Source: Maylandia zebra
Lineage: Eukaryota; Chordata; Actinopteri; Cichliformes; Cichlidae
NCBI RefSeq assembly: GCF_041146795.1
Contig: NC_135170.1
Coordinates: 23,864,033-23,928,032 of the forward strand
DNA length: 64,000 bases
Direction of reading: 5' to 3'
Shown: positions 24,194 through 44,980 of the stretch, piece by piece
How positions within the stretch are numbered: position 1 is the stretch's first letter
Layout of the letters: the number at the start of each line of letters is the position of its first letter
Notes under the pieces: model-generated
Told to the model about the DNA's origin: nothing
What the model saw: only the letters and a program-made list of their open reading frames with translations
The model's database searches: none
Program-made: the position numbers and the translations under genes

Positions 24194-24396
24194 GGGGGGG
24201 GGGGGTCACTTTAGGATAAGTAATCGCAGTTCAGCTAACAGAAGAGGAGCAGAAGAAAGTACTTTCACTGCCGCCAAATGTCTAAATGGGTCAAGCCAAT
24301 GACTGTATATTCTAATTTTAAGAGATCCTGAGTTGTTTAAATGAAACGATGACTCACCTGCAGTGAGGCTGGCAGCACATTTAGACATGAAAACAT
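11882..24396 (-). CDS. gnav1: G protein alpha subunit of the Gv class, divergent
   Basis: A heterotrimeric G protein alpha subunit of 376 aa from ten exons: 24358-24396, 22996-23131, 22815-22906, 22632-22724, 21976-22136, 17940-18068, 15237-15366, 15079-15150, 14287-14374 and 11882-12072. All junctions are GT/AG and in phase. The G boxes are present: P-loop GAPETGKST (59-67), switch I RVRTCGI with catalytic R198, switch II DVRGQ with Q224, NKTD (289-292) and TTAID (346-350). The C-terminus NLEAVQLV and the [13 protein letters not shown] segment fit the fish Gv class from memory rather than Gs, Gi, Gq or G12. Odd points are proline at 61 (Gi1 G42, Ras G12), threonine at 63, cysteine at 202 (Gi1 T182), arginine at 222 (Gi1 G202), and no Met-Gly start. 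Exon 1 ([13 protein letters not shown]) is the least certain; the in-frame triplet before exon 2 is TAG, so otherwise translation would start at the internal Met of LCLGMC. Confidence 0.88.
12308..13418 (-). mobile_element. PIF/Harbinger DNA transposon, 1.1 kb, non-autonomous
   Basis: Terminal inverted repeats ggcccgtatccctaaaga at both ends match over the first 18 bases, with more partial pairing inward. The 3-bp target duplication CTG (12305-12307 and 13419-13421) has the CWG form known for Harbinger elements. The inside holds a remnant of the Harbinger transposase gene on the minus strand. At 1.1 kb it is far shorter than an autonomous copy. It sits in the last intron of the gnav1-like gene. 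Confidence 0.9.
12895..13176 (-). pseudogene. Harbinger (HARBI1-like) transposase N-terminal remnant
   Basis: The 93-codon frame contains [45 protein letters not shown] and [17 protein letters not shown], the start of the HARBI1-like DDE transposase. After DDLGL similarity fails and the frame ends. The catalytic DDE part is missing, so it cannot encode an active enzyme. Confidence 0.85.
17418..17460. repeat. Alternating (mutually exclusive) hairpin element
   Basis: Two overlapping inverted repeats share segments. 17418-17449 pairs acacgggctg with cagcccgtgt around an AT core (one mismatched pair in 32 bases). 17428-17460 pairs ctatttaaataac with gttatttaaatag around a 7-base loop, perfectly. 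Formation of one hairpin excludes the other. It lies in the intron between exons 6 and 7 of the gnav1-like gene. Confidence 0.85.
18158..18184. repeat. Short intronic inverted repeat
   Basis: Arms cacacctacat and atgtaggtgtg are exact reverse complements separated by five bases, in an intron of the gnav1-like gene. No gene is associated with it. Confidence 0.7.
20394..20423 (+). repeat. Poly(G) tract of 30
   Basis: Thirty consecutive G in an intron of the gnav1-like gene. It can fold as a G-quadruplex. Its exact length is sensitive to sequencing error. Confidence 0.85.
21503..21545. repeat. (AAT)n / (AAAT)n microsatellite
   Basis: Tandem AAT units passing into AAAT units, intronic, just downstream of exon 5 of the gnav1-like gene. 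Confidence 0.9.
23435..23560. repeat. Retroposon relic (aatccctcgggaaatt type)
   Basis: The segment actttatcaatccctcggga aattatgtgggttacagttgctc follows the common fish repeat that reads ctttattgatccc...gggaaatt...gttacagttgc. Decayed and short; class uncertain (probably a LINE or SINE end). Confidence 0.45.
24129..24205 (+). repeat. (GT)n followed by poly(G)
   Basis: About 24 GT units run directly into 29 consecutive G, 150 bp downstream (in gene sense) of the first coding exon of the gnav1-like gene. It combines potential Z-DNA with a potential quadruplex. Confidence 0.9.
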
Positions 24397-26321
24397 CTCT
24401 GCGTTGTTGCTGGTCACTCTGGGATGGTGATAAACCGAAGTTATTTTTCGTTGGGGTGATAAAAACAAACGGAATGGCTAATTGGCTTTAATTAGGGCCA
24501 CGTGCGTGCCTCTGTCTTTCAGAATGCGCGCCGCGTTCATGCTAGCTTTTTCTTAGAGGGTCACGAGCTACACCCAACTAAATAAGCTATAGGTACTGAC
24601 CTGTATGCGTTGTATTCCTTTAAGGCTGAGGTGAGCTGTTCATTTCCCCAAGAGGCCACTTGAGAAATCAGTGTTTGGCTTATAAGATTATACAAAGATG
24701 AAATTAAGCACATTTGACTTATTGTCGTGAACCTCCGCAGCAGTCCCAGTTTCTCATGTGGACCTTTGAAAAAATGAATTGTCCACTCCTGCTTTAAAAC
24801 ATCGTAATTAGTAATGATCGAAATTAGAACATGTTCTTATTTCAGCTTCATGCCTCCAGTTTAAATGTGTTTTTATCAAACTTTCTTCCACAACATGTTT
24901 TTTGAAAGCTTACAGCACATTGCTGTGCGCTAATCAGCTGCTATTAATAATCTCAAATTAACGGTTTGACATTTAGCGAACTCTGTGTGACTCAGATGTG
25001 GCAAAATTAAGATCAGATTATCTCCTTCTGTCTCTCTAATCAAAGGTCACTTCTGTGTCCAAAACATAACTCTACCCTTTTTATAATGTGACTAATGTGC
25101 GGCTTCATCATCCGCCTCTTAAACTAAGGAATCAAATTAGAGGTGAAGACAAATCACACCGTGTGCATGAAAGACAAAAAAGACAGCAAACAGCTTTTCA
25201 GAATAAATTCTTATTATCAGCAATAATATACTGCAGCCTAATCGGTTTCTGCAGCATATGTAACATAAAGATTATAGCCTATACTTAATACATTCCAAAC
25301 ACACATACAGACATATCATTATGTTTCTGAAACGATGCAAAAACATCTATACAGTAATTAATGGAGAGGAGGCGAGTAAAATATACATCTACAAAAAATA
25401 TATAATTTAATCCTGTTTGATATAGAGACAGACGTTAAATTGAGACTGCACGATCAACTCAACAACTCTGAGCATCTGCCATAGTCTTCTAGTTATACTG
25501 TGAAAGCTAAAGGTTTAAACAGTATATTAGAATAAATGTGTAGCGTGTTGGTTAAAAAAAAAAGAGCTACTGCACACAAAAGTCCAGGTGTTCAGTTCAG
25601 ATCTCAATTATGTGCATTTTTTAAGTTTCGAAAAAGAAACGGAACAAAAAACTAAATTGAAAATGTTTCTATAAATTCCGGAGTAGTCAGTGTTGTCTGA
25701 AACAGAATCTGGTATGTACAGAAAAGAGAAGCAATGAGATTTATCTCCTGATTCTCTAGTGTTTTTCAGCGTCCTCCATGAGCCTGCGGTCACTTTATAA
25801 TACACACAGACACACACAGTGTAATCGATTAGTTGTGAGGCTAGCCCACTGCTGGGCTAAACAGCAGCATCTGTCCCGCTGAAATGACAAATCAAATCAC
25901 ATCGCAAGACAGTGCAAGATCTCACACTGCATATGCCCAAGAAATAAGATAAAATGCCTTTTTTTAAATAGGAAAAAAGTATTTTGAGAATTAAAAATGA
26001 CATAAAATAGACATTTGAATATATAGTGACATCTTCCTCCAAACTTTGAATATATCTTATCATTTGCATGTGCGATTGTTGACTGACACAAACATATAAT
26101 TGCATATGCAGAACATGTTAACAAACCCTCGTAACACACTATATTAATACCTGATGATCCCACAGCAGGTTACGCCACCCTCGTCAAAGAAGGGGCTGCT
26201 GTTAAGACTACTGATATTAGCCAGGATCACGTGTGGAGGGTGTCATAGCACTTACAAAAGGGTTGATTATAATGTACATGAGTTTATATTAGTTGAATAT
26301 GTCACTGTTAGCTGGAGGTGC
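24397..26321. other. Intergenic: gnav1-like promoter side and pcyt2 3'UTR
   Basis: Contains the upstream region of the gnav1-like gene and the 3'UTR of pcyt2 on the same strand. No TATA box or CpG island was recognised for the gnav1-like gene, and no clear AATAAA was seen close to the pcyt2 stop codon (an ATTAAA-type signal could serve). No further gene seen. Confidence 0.5.
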
Positions 26322-35529
<9,208 letters not shown>

Positions 35530-35780
35530 TGTGGATGTGCTGACTGTGCTGAATTTGCAGCCCGGAGCGGGAGACGGACTCTCGTCAAATGAGGCGGTTA
35601 CCGGACCGTGTCGGTTCGTGCGTGTCCCGTTTCAGCAGGACAGCCGGTGTCTGTATCAGCAGCGGCGAGGCAGCAGCAGTAGTGCGTTGCGCCAATGCCT
35701 CCTCTACCGGCGACGCAGAGACGCACGACGACCTTTGCGTCAAGCTGATCAAAAACGCGGATGAACCAGAGAGGAAAGGA
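35530..35780 (-). promoter_or_regulatory. pcyt2 promoter region (GC-rich, CpG-bearing)
   Basis: The 250 bp upstream of the pcyt2 start codon are markedly richer in G+C and CpG than surrounding DNA, as expected of a housekeeping promoter. No TATA box was seen. Short frames here on the plus strand have no family similarity. Confidence 0.5.
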
Positions 35781-37940
35781 ACACCATTAATAAAACCCGG
35801 TGTGTCACATCGCTGCGCGTTGGTTTTATTTTGAAAAGTCTGGCTCACAGCTCCACGTTTATTGAGGCTCACTTGACAGAGGTCTCATCGTACGATGGTG
35901 CCGCGTCCGACACATTGTTACATAATAGCGGCGTTTTCCACCGTCAGGTGACGAGATCTGGATTCCAATATAAAATAGCAGCCTCTGCGTCTTTGATGAG
36001 CGGAGAGGTCATGATAAGCTTTGCTCTATATCTCCAGTACACTTTGTTTTGCTCACAATTATCTCTGCATAAATAACAATAATAATAATAAAGGTAAGGA
36101 TTAAAAGATTTTGTAGACACTGTAATATTTTATTTTTTCCCCATTAAAAAAAAAAAAAAACATTTTTAAATAAGCTATAGCAGCCAATTTTATTAAAAAA
36201 TACGACCATCTGATTTCATAAATCTGTAGTTTACTCAAATTTCAACTAATTCTTTTTCCTTATTATCCTTATGCATCCAAGCTCGCTAAATATTGCACTT
36301 TACAGCTGTTATATTTGTCATGGTGTCATCTGTTCATTCCACTTTGATGATTTTAGCTGTGGGTTGTACTGTGTCTAATGACTTGTCCAAGCTCATTTAG
36401 CAGGGGCAGTATATCAATAAAGGTCTCAGCACTGTCAGCAGATTTTCACAACAGTACCTACAGATGTATGCCTGGGTGGATGGCTAAAGATTTACTACAG
36501 AAGCGATGCATTAGATTGTAAGTGCTCCTAATATACATAGTTGGGTTATAACAGAAACTAACCACCTACCCCGCACCACAGTAGTAACGAGGCTACAAGA
36601 CAAAGTGCTCAAAGTCTATAGCATACTCCCATTTTCTCAGTTAAATTTGTTTTGTAAAACATTGCATAATTAAATGACTTCACTTTATATGCCTGGTAAA
36701 CACTGGGAAATCCTCCTGTTTAGAAGTGCTGTCATCTTATGGGGGAAACCCAGTTAAATCATATAAAGGCTTTAACACTGATATGCCAGCAGAGGGAAAC
36801 CCAAGCCCACACATTTCTGAACAGGTGCATGCTCCTGAAAGACAGTTTTACTCATATTCAATACCCTGGCTTCCATCTTTAGCTGATTTGAATGTTTCAA
36901 TCAGGGTAGGAAAGGGTGTTAAGTATTTGTCTTATAGCTGGGATTGCAACTCTGATAAGTCTTAATGGTTGTGGAGATTTTTGCAGTTAACTCACATGCA
37001 CCACCATAACAATCTTCACTGATTAGAACGAGGGGGGGAGGACATATACATGTATTGTGTCATGGTGGTCTTTGTAGAGAAGAGCCCCTTGCTCAGCTTT
37101 GGCAGTGCATATGTGTTACATCAATGGCCTCACTGACGGCATTGGCAACATTAATTGTACGGCAGGTTGCGGTCTAAGAACTGGGGCAGGCACCTGCTGC
37201 AGAAGTGGGTAAAGATGAAGAATGCTGTCCTAGATTGCCCACCAGCTCACCTTAGCCCATCCTGCCAAATTAATCAACTCTTCAGAGGCCGTATGCTTGT
37301 CTGGGGCAGGCATCCAAGGAGGGGAGAGGAGCCTGTTTTAATGCACAGGTCACGCAGACCTGTAGAAGCCTCCTCCATTTAAAAGAACTAAAGAACAATA
37401 CAGGCACTGGGGTTTACACATGCCCTGCAGGATGGTGTGGCAAGATGTAGTTTGTCTTCAGCCATCTGTCTCTTTGTCTTTGAATGTTCTCTCATGAGAT
37501 GCATTTTGACTGCGCGGGGGTTGAAGCGCTGCTGAGGAGGCTGATGTTTGATGAGGTGCACTGAGACGAGGGGTAGGGGTGGGGGGGGATTTAGAAGCTC
37601 CATAGGGAGCTGAGATGACTAACTCACTACTCCTCCTAATCTAGGACAAGCACACCTAGACATCCTTCATGACTCTAATGTTTTACTCGTGTCGGGCCAA
37701 AAATATGTCCACCGAGGTTAGCCAAAGTGGGTCGCCCAACGGCTTTTTTTGGATCACAGAAAAAGAAATTGTGCCATCTAAATGATCGCTGTCTTCTAAA
37801 ACCCACCCTGGATGGCAAAAAGCCTTCCCCGCCAGTTTATTTTTAAAAGTATCAAACTGGGTCAATGACGCCACAGAATATGACAAAACCTAATTTCGAC
37901 ACTTTTTAAACGCCTTAAATGACAGAGTAGTAGTGCTGAA
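35781..37940. other. Intergenic between pcyt2 and mafg
   Basis: No gene or repeat recognised. In human this interval holds SIRT7 as I recall it; no sirtuin motif was seen on either strand between 35.5 and 41.7 kb. Confidence 0.5.
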
Positions 37941-37958
37941 AACCCTTTTCCAAAACAT

Positions 37959-37964
37959 TTTATT
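37959..37964 (-). promoter_or_regulatory. Likely mafg polyadenylation signal
   Basis: AATAAA on the minus strand 3.8 kb past the mafg stop. Placement is inferred from the absence of other genes or obvious repeats over this stretch and from the long 3'UTR known for MAFG. Confidence 0.4.
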
Positions 37965-40900
37965 GGTCTTATAGAAAATAAAGTAAGCTGTATCAACAAA
38001 CATACAATATATACATCAATAACTTAGACACCTCAGAGAATCACATTTAAATCCACAGTTGTTACTGTATATATGAATACATAGTACTTATCTACAGATT
38101 GCAAAAGTACAATAATTTAATTTATAAATAGTTACAATTAACTATTGTCTGTTTTCATACAAAGTACTGCAATATTTTATTACAACCCATACAGAAAAAT
38201 AACAAAACAGATTATTAACTTTGTATTACTCGCTTTAGTCAGATTTGTATACCTTTGAAACACAGACCCACTCCATAGAGAAGAGGGGAAAAAAACCTGC
38301 ACAGTCAACCATTTACAAAGCATAACTTCATGAAAAAAGCCAATGTCTTGAGAGCTATTAAAAATCAACTGCCACACAAGTGCTGCTATTTATCCTCTAA
38401 CATGTTGCTCAAACAAATACAAAAAACAAACAAACAAAAAAAACAAAACAAGAAAAAGTCAAAAACTAATTAAAAAGGAAATCTGCAGAACAAATTACAG
38501 TGTTAAGATCAATTTCAAATTCACACGCACGACACATAATGAGAACAGAAACGTTGTGGATGATGCTACAGCAAAACAATGAGCATTAACGACTGGTGTA
38601 GCAGCAGAGGAACTTCAACCGTACACAAACGCGCACACACACGCGCACACACACACACGGAGGGAAAAAAAATAAAAATATTGCAAGTGGCCCTTGTGGC
38701 AGAATCCATCGTAGCATCAACATTATTTAGTGCATAAATATCTAAATAATAGCAGTTCATTTCAGTTAAGATCCAAGTTTAATTAATGGATTTGTATTCA
38801 GGTGATTGAAGACCAGAGTAACTGAGTAAGGCTTGAGTGCAGCTGTCACGATTCCTTTAAAAACATTGACAGCTTTGTTAGCGGCTTTAACCAAGGGCCA
38901 GTTGCTCTCCCATAGAGGGATGCGAAAAAACATAAATAAATAAAAATCTACAAAACATCAAGAATGATTAAAGAACAGACCTAAACTCTGACAATATTGA
39001 TTACTCTTACATCTACTCTTTCACACCTTTCCACTGAGTTGCATATTAAGGGTCACTTTTTCACAATGGTCATTAATACCTACTGTAGCTACATACTATA
39101 CAGCTGTATGTGAGAGAAAGAGAATCATCCCCAGAGGAGATCGAGAGATTGGTCAACAGTGCCACTCGAACACCTTAAAGACACTTGACACGAAAAAAGA
39201 TTCACTCCACAAGACTGCCACAGCAATAAGGACGCCAACATTGATACTGGGCTATGTCGAGAGTCAGGTAATATATATTTTATCCCACAGTTAACCAGTC
39301 AATGCAGATAGCTAAGCATGTTGACAAAGTGAGGCTAGGATACGGACAGTATTACCAGCACTCAGATCTCGGGCAGTTTCACTGAGGCGTATCGTCTGCG
39401 AGCGGCTGCAGATTAACACCTCAGCCGACACTTTAAGACGTTCTGACCAGCAGGAGAGGGAGATCTGGATGAAGTGCATTCTGTTAATGTCATTAAACAC
39501 CTACTTTCACCTTGAGGTGTAGACCTGCTTCAGTGTTAAATTCCTTTTAGAGGACCAGCAGAGTGATGCAACACTTGGCACAGAAGGAGCTCTCGCTGGC
39601 AGCTGTTGATTGTAATTCTACATAGTCGCACTGTGCCTCTTTCTGAGTGTGGATTGAAGCCCTTTATGACATGCTTATTAGAAAAAAAGGAGGAAAAAAA
39701 ACAAAACAGAAAAAGAACAGAGCTGCCATCCCCGCCTTCTTGCCTCTCATCTAGAATTGTTTGTTCATTTTAAGTGACCTGTTTTGTCCTGAGCAAAACA
39801 AGCAGGAGCTTAGTGCATACAAACCTTCAGCCAAACCCTTCTGCTTTTAATCAGACAATCTGAAGACCAGTGGGTAGATTTAGAAGAGTGATGCTATACC
39901 TCTTTGAGGTTAACCTTGCAGCATCTTATTTTTACTAGCGTGACAAGGTGCAAGGTTTGTCAACAACATTTGCAGGATAACCGCACGCCCACAGGTAAAT
40001 TCTAAAAGATAGCTTTTAAGGGCACTCTATCCCTGCAATGTAATTTACACCAATGATGTTGCTGGAATAATAATAATAATAAAATCCTTTACTTCCCGGT
40101 TACAGAGGATGTTTTTAGAGGGCATCCAGCACTAGATGCAACCATTATTCAGTTATTACTTTATGCTTCAAAAAGTCTTTTGACTTCATGTTCACTAATG
40201 CCGTTTCATCAAATTCTGTCATTCGTGGCTCAATGTGGTAAACTCGTAATGACAATATGATTTGTAACTAACACCAAGGAAGCGGAGGATATCACAGATG
40301 CCAATACGCACAAAGACAATTGACCTTGTTTACACCATCTAGTTTAGCTCTACAGATTTGTTTTAAATAGCACAGCATTGACATCTATACAGTGAACGAC
40401 ACTGCCAACTTGTCACTTACACATCACATCACGCGCTACCCCACAGTACGCGCCTAGTCACTAGAAAAAGCTATCAGACTTTAATAGTAAGCCACTTTCG
40501 GTACAATTGCAAAAAAGATGTCACAGGATTTTTTTTTTTACGTTTTCTTTTTCTGTATTTCTATAAACAATGGAAGGTAATCTACCTAGTAATAAAAACC
40601 AAGACGTCAACTTTAGACAAAGTTTTCTACACCTTAACAATTCAAACAGTAAAGCTCGTGTAAAGATTTTCTTTTGGAAATATCTGACGGCCCTGTCAAC
40701 AAGTAATTACAAAAAAACGCAATATATATCTTTTAAACAAAATCAACATATTACTTCTATGAGCAAAAATTAAGTTTCAAAATGTTTGTGGATTTCACCG
40801 TCCCCACAAAACATGAGGATATTACTGTAATAACATTCAGGTTTTCAGATATTGTAGAAGAATCTTGTCATATTGGAATGGCACTCAGCTCTGGAACAAC

Positions 40901-41747
40901 ATCATTAAGTGCTGCTGATCTTTTTTAACGTTTCCACCTAAATATGCAAGACCTCTTTGTATTTTCAGTGCATACATATATATTATTATTGCATCTACCA
41001 GTCATTTTGAAAATGACAAGTTCACGGAAGCCTGTCGCAGATCCATAAACAGAAATGAATGCTATGTTTGGGAGCATCATTGCATGCTTATATTCTCAAC
41101 AGACGACCAACAGAATCACAAATTGGACTAATTTATGAGTTTGGGGTTTGTCAGGTTGTTTCAAAGACATCTGTAGCATTAAGACCAAGAGTCTGTGACC
41201 AGTTGTCAGTTATCCCAATTTAAGTCAGTGCATAATAACAAGCAAAGGGCTTCTTAGTGAGATATGTGCTGGCTTTTCCTCCTCCCACTCTGTACTGTGG
41301 ATCTTGTGAGGAATAATGGATCCAATTTATTTTCTTACTGGTTTTGACCACCTGTGAAACTGTACCAATGCTAGTTCTTAGGACGGAAGAGACTTAAGAG
41401 CCAGATTTTAGGAAAACTGACATAAAAATCTCAATCAAAACAAGCAAACTTGATGCAGTCTTCTTCAATTTTCCACTTTCTAAATGTTTCAATATTGCAA
41501 TATTTCTCCTTTGTTTATGGGACAACTGTATCGTCCTAAATTCTAAAGTTTGATTTTTATTACCCTGGTGACAGGCCTGTTAAAAAAAAACAGACTGGTG
41601 TGTTGTTCTGTAAGAGTGAATTTGGAAAGCATATTTTTAGTGTTAGCTCCACGGTTAAAACTGAGAACTCACACAGGCATTCCTGTGCCATGTTACAATG
41701 CACTGACTAGTTTAGCCATAAACATCTTTCTTCTGCCCTTTCTGCTA
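37965..41747 (-). other. Probable long 3'UTR of mafg
   Basis: About 3.8 kb without a recognised coding region, repeat or splice-like structure, directly after the mafg stop codon. It is AT-rich with several ATTTA-type and T-rich stretches. UTR status is inferred. Confidence 0.45.
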
Positions 41748-42336
41748 CTACGACCTAGCCTCCGTTTTGGATTTGACGATGGTGATGACGCTGGTGGCAG
41801 CTACTTTACCGGGGATGAGGGGACCTATGACAGAAGCCATAGGTCCCCTTGCTGAGGTGACAGGGTTGCGGGCCACAGTCCTGGCAAAGCTCTGGAGGGC
41901 CTCGTACTTTGAACGCAGAGCATCCAGCTCCACCTTCATGCTGGCATTCTCTGTAGCCAGCTTGTCCACTTCCTGCTGCAGCTGAGCCTTTTGTTTTTCG
42001 AGCTCCTCCTTCTGGGTGACACGCTTTACTCGGCAGCTTGCGGCATAGCCCCGGTTCTTCAGGGTACGTCGCCGCTGTTTCAGCTGCAGGATTTCTTCCT
42101 TTGACATCCCCCGTAAATGCTGGTTCAGCTCCCGCACCGACATGGTCACCAGCTCGTCATCTGTTAGGCTGGTGCCATTTTCCCCCGGCTCCCGCTTCAC
42201 CTGTGCGTGGAAATTAGTTAGTGCTGATCCTTTTATTAAAAAAATAAAATCTTATATATACACACACACACACACACAGACATTTGGCCACACAGGTTAC
42301 CTTTAAGGCCTTGTTTCCCTTGTTTGTGGTAGTCAT
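41748..42336 (-). CDS. mafg: Small Maf transcription factor MafG
   Basis: A 162-aa bZIP factor, the same length as human MAFG, in two coding exons: 42301-42336 ([12 protein letters not shown]; the exon extends as 5'UTR to an acceptor after 42373) and 41748-42200. Domains: an extended homology region (about 23-50), the Maf basic region [13 protein letters not shown] (60-72) and a leucine zipper (about 79-115) with [19 protein letters not shown]. The C-terminus [13 protein letters not shown]-like segment ([19 protein letters not shown]) is the MafG type rather than MafK or MafF. VKRE at 13-16, at the exon junction, matches the known SUMO site around K14. There is no transactivation domain, so it acts as a homodimer repressor or as partner of Nrf2, Bach and NF-E2 at MARE/ARE sites. 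Fish may have two copies (mafga, mafgb); which one this is cannot be told here. Confidence 0.96.
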
Positions 42337-43068
42337 GCCACGAGAGCAGCGTCCACCTGTACTACCGGTTGATCTGTGAAAAGAAAAGACAATATATGAA
42401 ACAAGAGTACTAGAAAAGAAACTTAATTTTTTTCTGCAAAATACACATTGAAGTATTTTCTGATAACAACAACAGCAAAAACAAAAATAGAAACCACATG
42501 ACTAAATACACAAAATACAAAGTGGGTCAAGGACTTCAGACTTCCTTCTAAGTAATTGGAAAAACTGGTACCTGGACTGTTCGTGCACTTATGACAAGAA
42601 CAAATAACTTTGCGGTATGCATTTCCAGATGACATTTAATTGGTTGGCAGCAATTCCAAAATTATTTCTTGGAAAGCAAACCCCAAAACAACACAAGTAC
42701 AAGTACCATAGGCACATTTCAAAACAGAACAGATCTGGGCCTTTCTACAGCGCATCCATCCTCAAACACCACACATTCACAAAAGTACATGGGGCAGATT
42801 TTAAGCTATCCAGTCTAGACAGTCACACCTGTCTAGATTTGGCCTGTGTCCAACTATAATCCTATAAATCAATGAAAAAGCAACCCACTGTAACTACTGC
42901 AGAGCCCTCCAGAACAACAGGGCTGCACTGCAGTTTCTTCTGTCATGTCTGCACTGAGGGAACCACCAAGAGAAGCTGCGTCGGTGAGAAGTCCAGCCTA
43001 CTGGTATTAAGACAGACAGAAGGTCAGGTGAATTCCATCGTGCGAGCTCTGTCACAGGATAAGTATGT

Positions 43069-43182
<114 letters not shown>

Positions 43183-44864
43183 CTGTGGCCCTGAGTGCTT
43201 TACACCACACACAGTAAATGCTGTGTCAGCAACACAGACACCCACCACAGTCAGCCCAGCCCAGCCAGCACATTGCCTCGGTAAGCTGATTTACACAACC
43301 CAGCAGTGTGTGTTTATACTGAGCACATAAACAAATGCTAGCTCTTAGAACTTTTTTTTAACACATCAAAACAGGAAAGAAAGCATCTGAACAAAAGAAT
43401 GTAAAAAAGAATTACTGTCAGCGTGTGCAGAAGTTTGCAGCATGCGTGCACATTAAGCTAGTCATCAGGGAAATTCATGTCGTCTGCACAGAAGCTCAGT
43501 GAGGGAAGAAAAGAAAAACAGATGAGTCGGAGCTCCAAAGTGCACTAAGATGGCCAGGATATTTCCATGGCAACAAAAGGGTGCTACAGGTGGACCGGTC
43601 ACCTGAGCCAAACAGGGAGAGACAGCCGCTTGTTAAAAATGACCTGAATACGACACTATCACACAGGCTGGGGACATAACATGAGGTCAGACTGTGACTT
43701 GAATTCTTGATGCTTTCACTTAAAAAAAAAAAAGTAAAAAAAAAAAAAAAAAAAAAGTACTCTGGCTTCTTATAAAAACAGAAATGTTTCTCTGCGCTGC
43801 AGATGCCCATATAAAAAGCTTTTCACGCTCTGCACAGGACTTTTCAAATGTGATACTTTCATCCCTGATGGGCTGGCTATGAATAGCTGTCTGATAGTAA
43901 CACGTACCTTTCACTGGCCTTTGTGGTGACTCATTTCCAGTAAGCATTTGGACCACAGATGCAAAACATAATGGGATAATGGTCTGCCTGATGATGCACA
44001 GATAATGGACAAATAGACAGGAAAGTACTACACTAATAGCTACTGGGATGAGACTAGGAAAAAAAAGGTTGCATCTTCCAAATTTCATATTAAGCCTATC
44101 ATTTTCCCCTCAGTAGCCTAGACCCAACATTGTTCAAAAACCAGTTGGAATCTTGAAAATGCAGAAAGATGGCACACTGTCCAAGTTGAGGGGGCGTATT
44201 CTGTCACACATCTGTGTAGGGTAACATAGTAGGCATGGTTTGGCACATTGAAAGCTCACCATATGACACTGTGGAAAGACTTCACCCAGGCTGCAAGCCT
44301 CCAGCACAGGCTGCTGCCAACAGACGGCTACCAATGACAGGGCATGGCAGAACAACACAGACAAGGTCCAATGCACAGCTGCTCCCTTCCACTACCAGGC
44401 TTGTCATACCTCACAGAGACAAAGAGGCATGCTCACACAAACACAGAAACACAGGCAAAGAAAGGAAAGGAAAACACACCTATAATTTCCCATAAAGAAT
44501 GACAGGGAAATTTCAGACTTGGTGCACTGATCTGTTGGAGAATGCCCTTGCATTTGACAAAGACATAGTCACAATTTAAAAACAAAAGACACTGATGTCT
44601 TCCTTGCACTAATATATTAGCTCCTATTAATGATTTCACGTCTTTTGTGTTTCTAGCCAAAGGAGCGGGAGGCGAAAGCTGCAGCTTAGAGTGCGGGGGC
44701 ATCGGAGGTAGGGAGCAAGTGCAGGGACATAGACGTCTTTTGTAGATGCTTGCTGAATTTTTATGAATCGCCTGGAAGAACGCTGACAAATCAGAGCTGA
44801 TTGCTTGTGGAGGAGAGACATCACACCCACAGGAAATAGAAAACGCTGAGTGTGGTCACAGAGA

Positions 44865-44980
44865 GAAAGAGAATGTGTTAGAGAGAAAAAGAAAGAGACA
44901 GAGAGAAAGACAGAGAGCGAGAGAGAGACACAAAGAGAGAGAAAGAAAAAGAGAGACAGAAAAACAGAGAGAAGCCTTAT
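44865..44980 (+). repeat. GA-rich purine tract
   Basis: Roughly 110 bp of gagaga with scattered c, in the mafg intron. A near-pure purine strand that can form triplex DNA. Confidence 0.85.

Noticed and set aside
24051-24302. An 83-codon frame with VC and G repeats
   Set aside because: Produced by the GT microsatellite and poly(G); not a gene.
35589-35834. Plus-strand 81-codon frame just upstream of pcyt2
   Set aside because: Lies in the GC-rich promoter block where frames stay open on both strands; no family similarity.
35530-41747. Search for sirt7 between pcyt2 and mafg
   Set aside because: No sirtuin motifs (such as GAGxS or HGxL-type signatures) were found on either strand.
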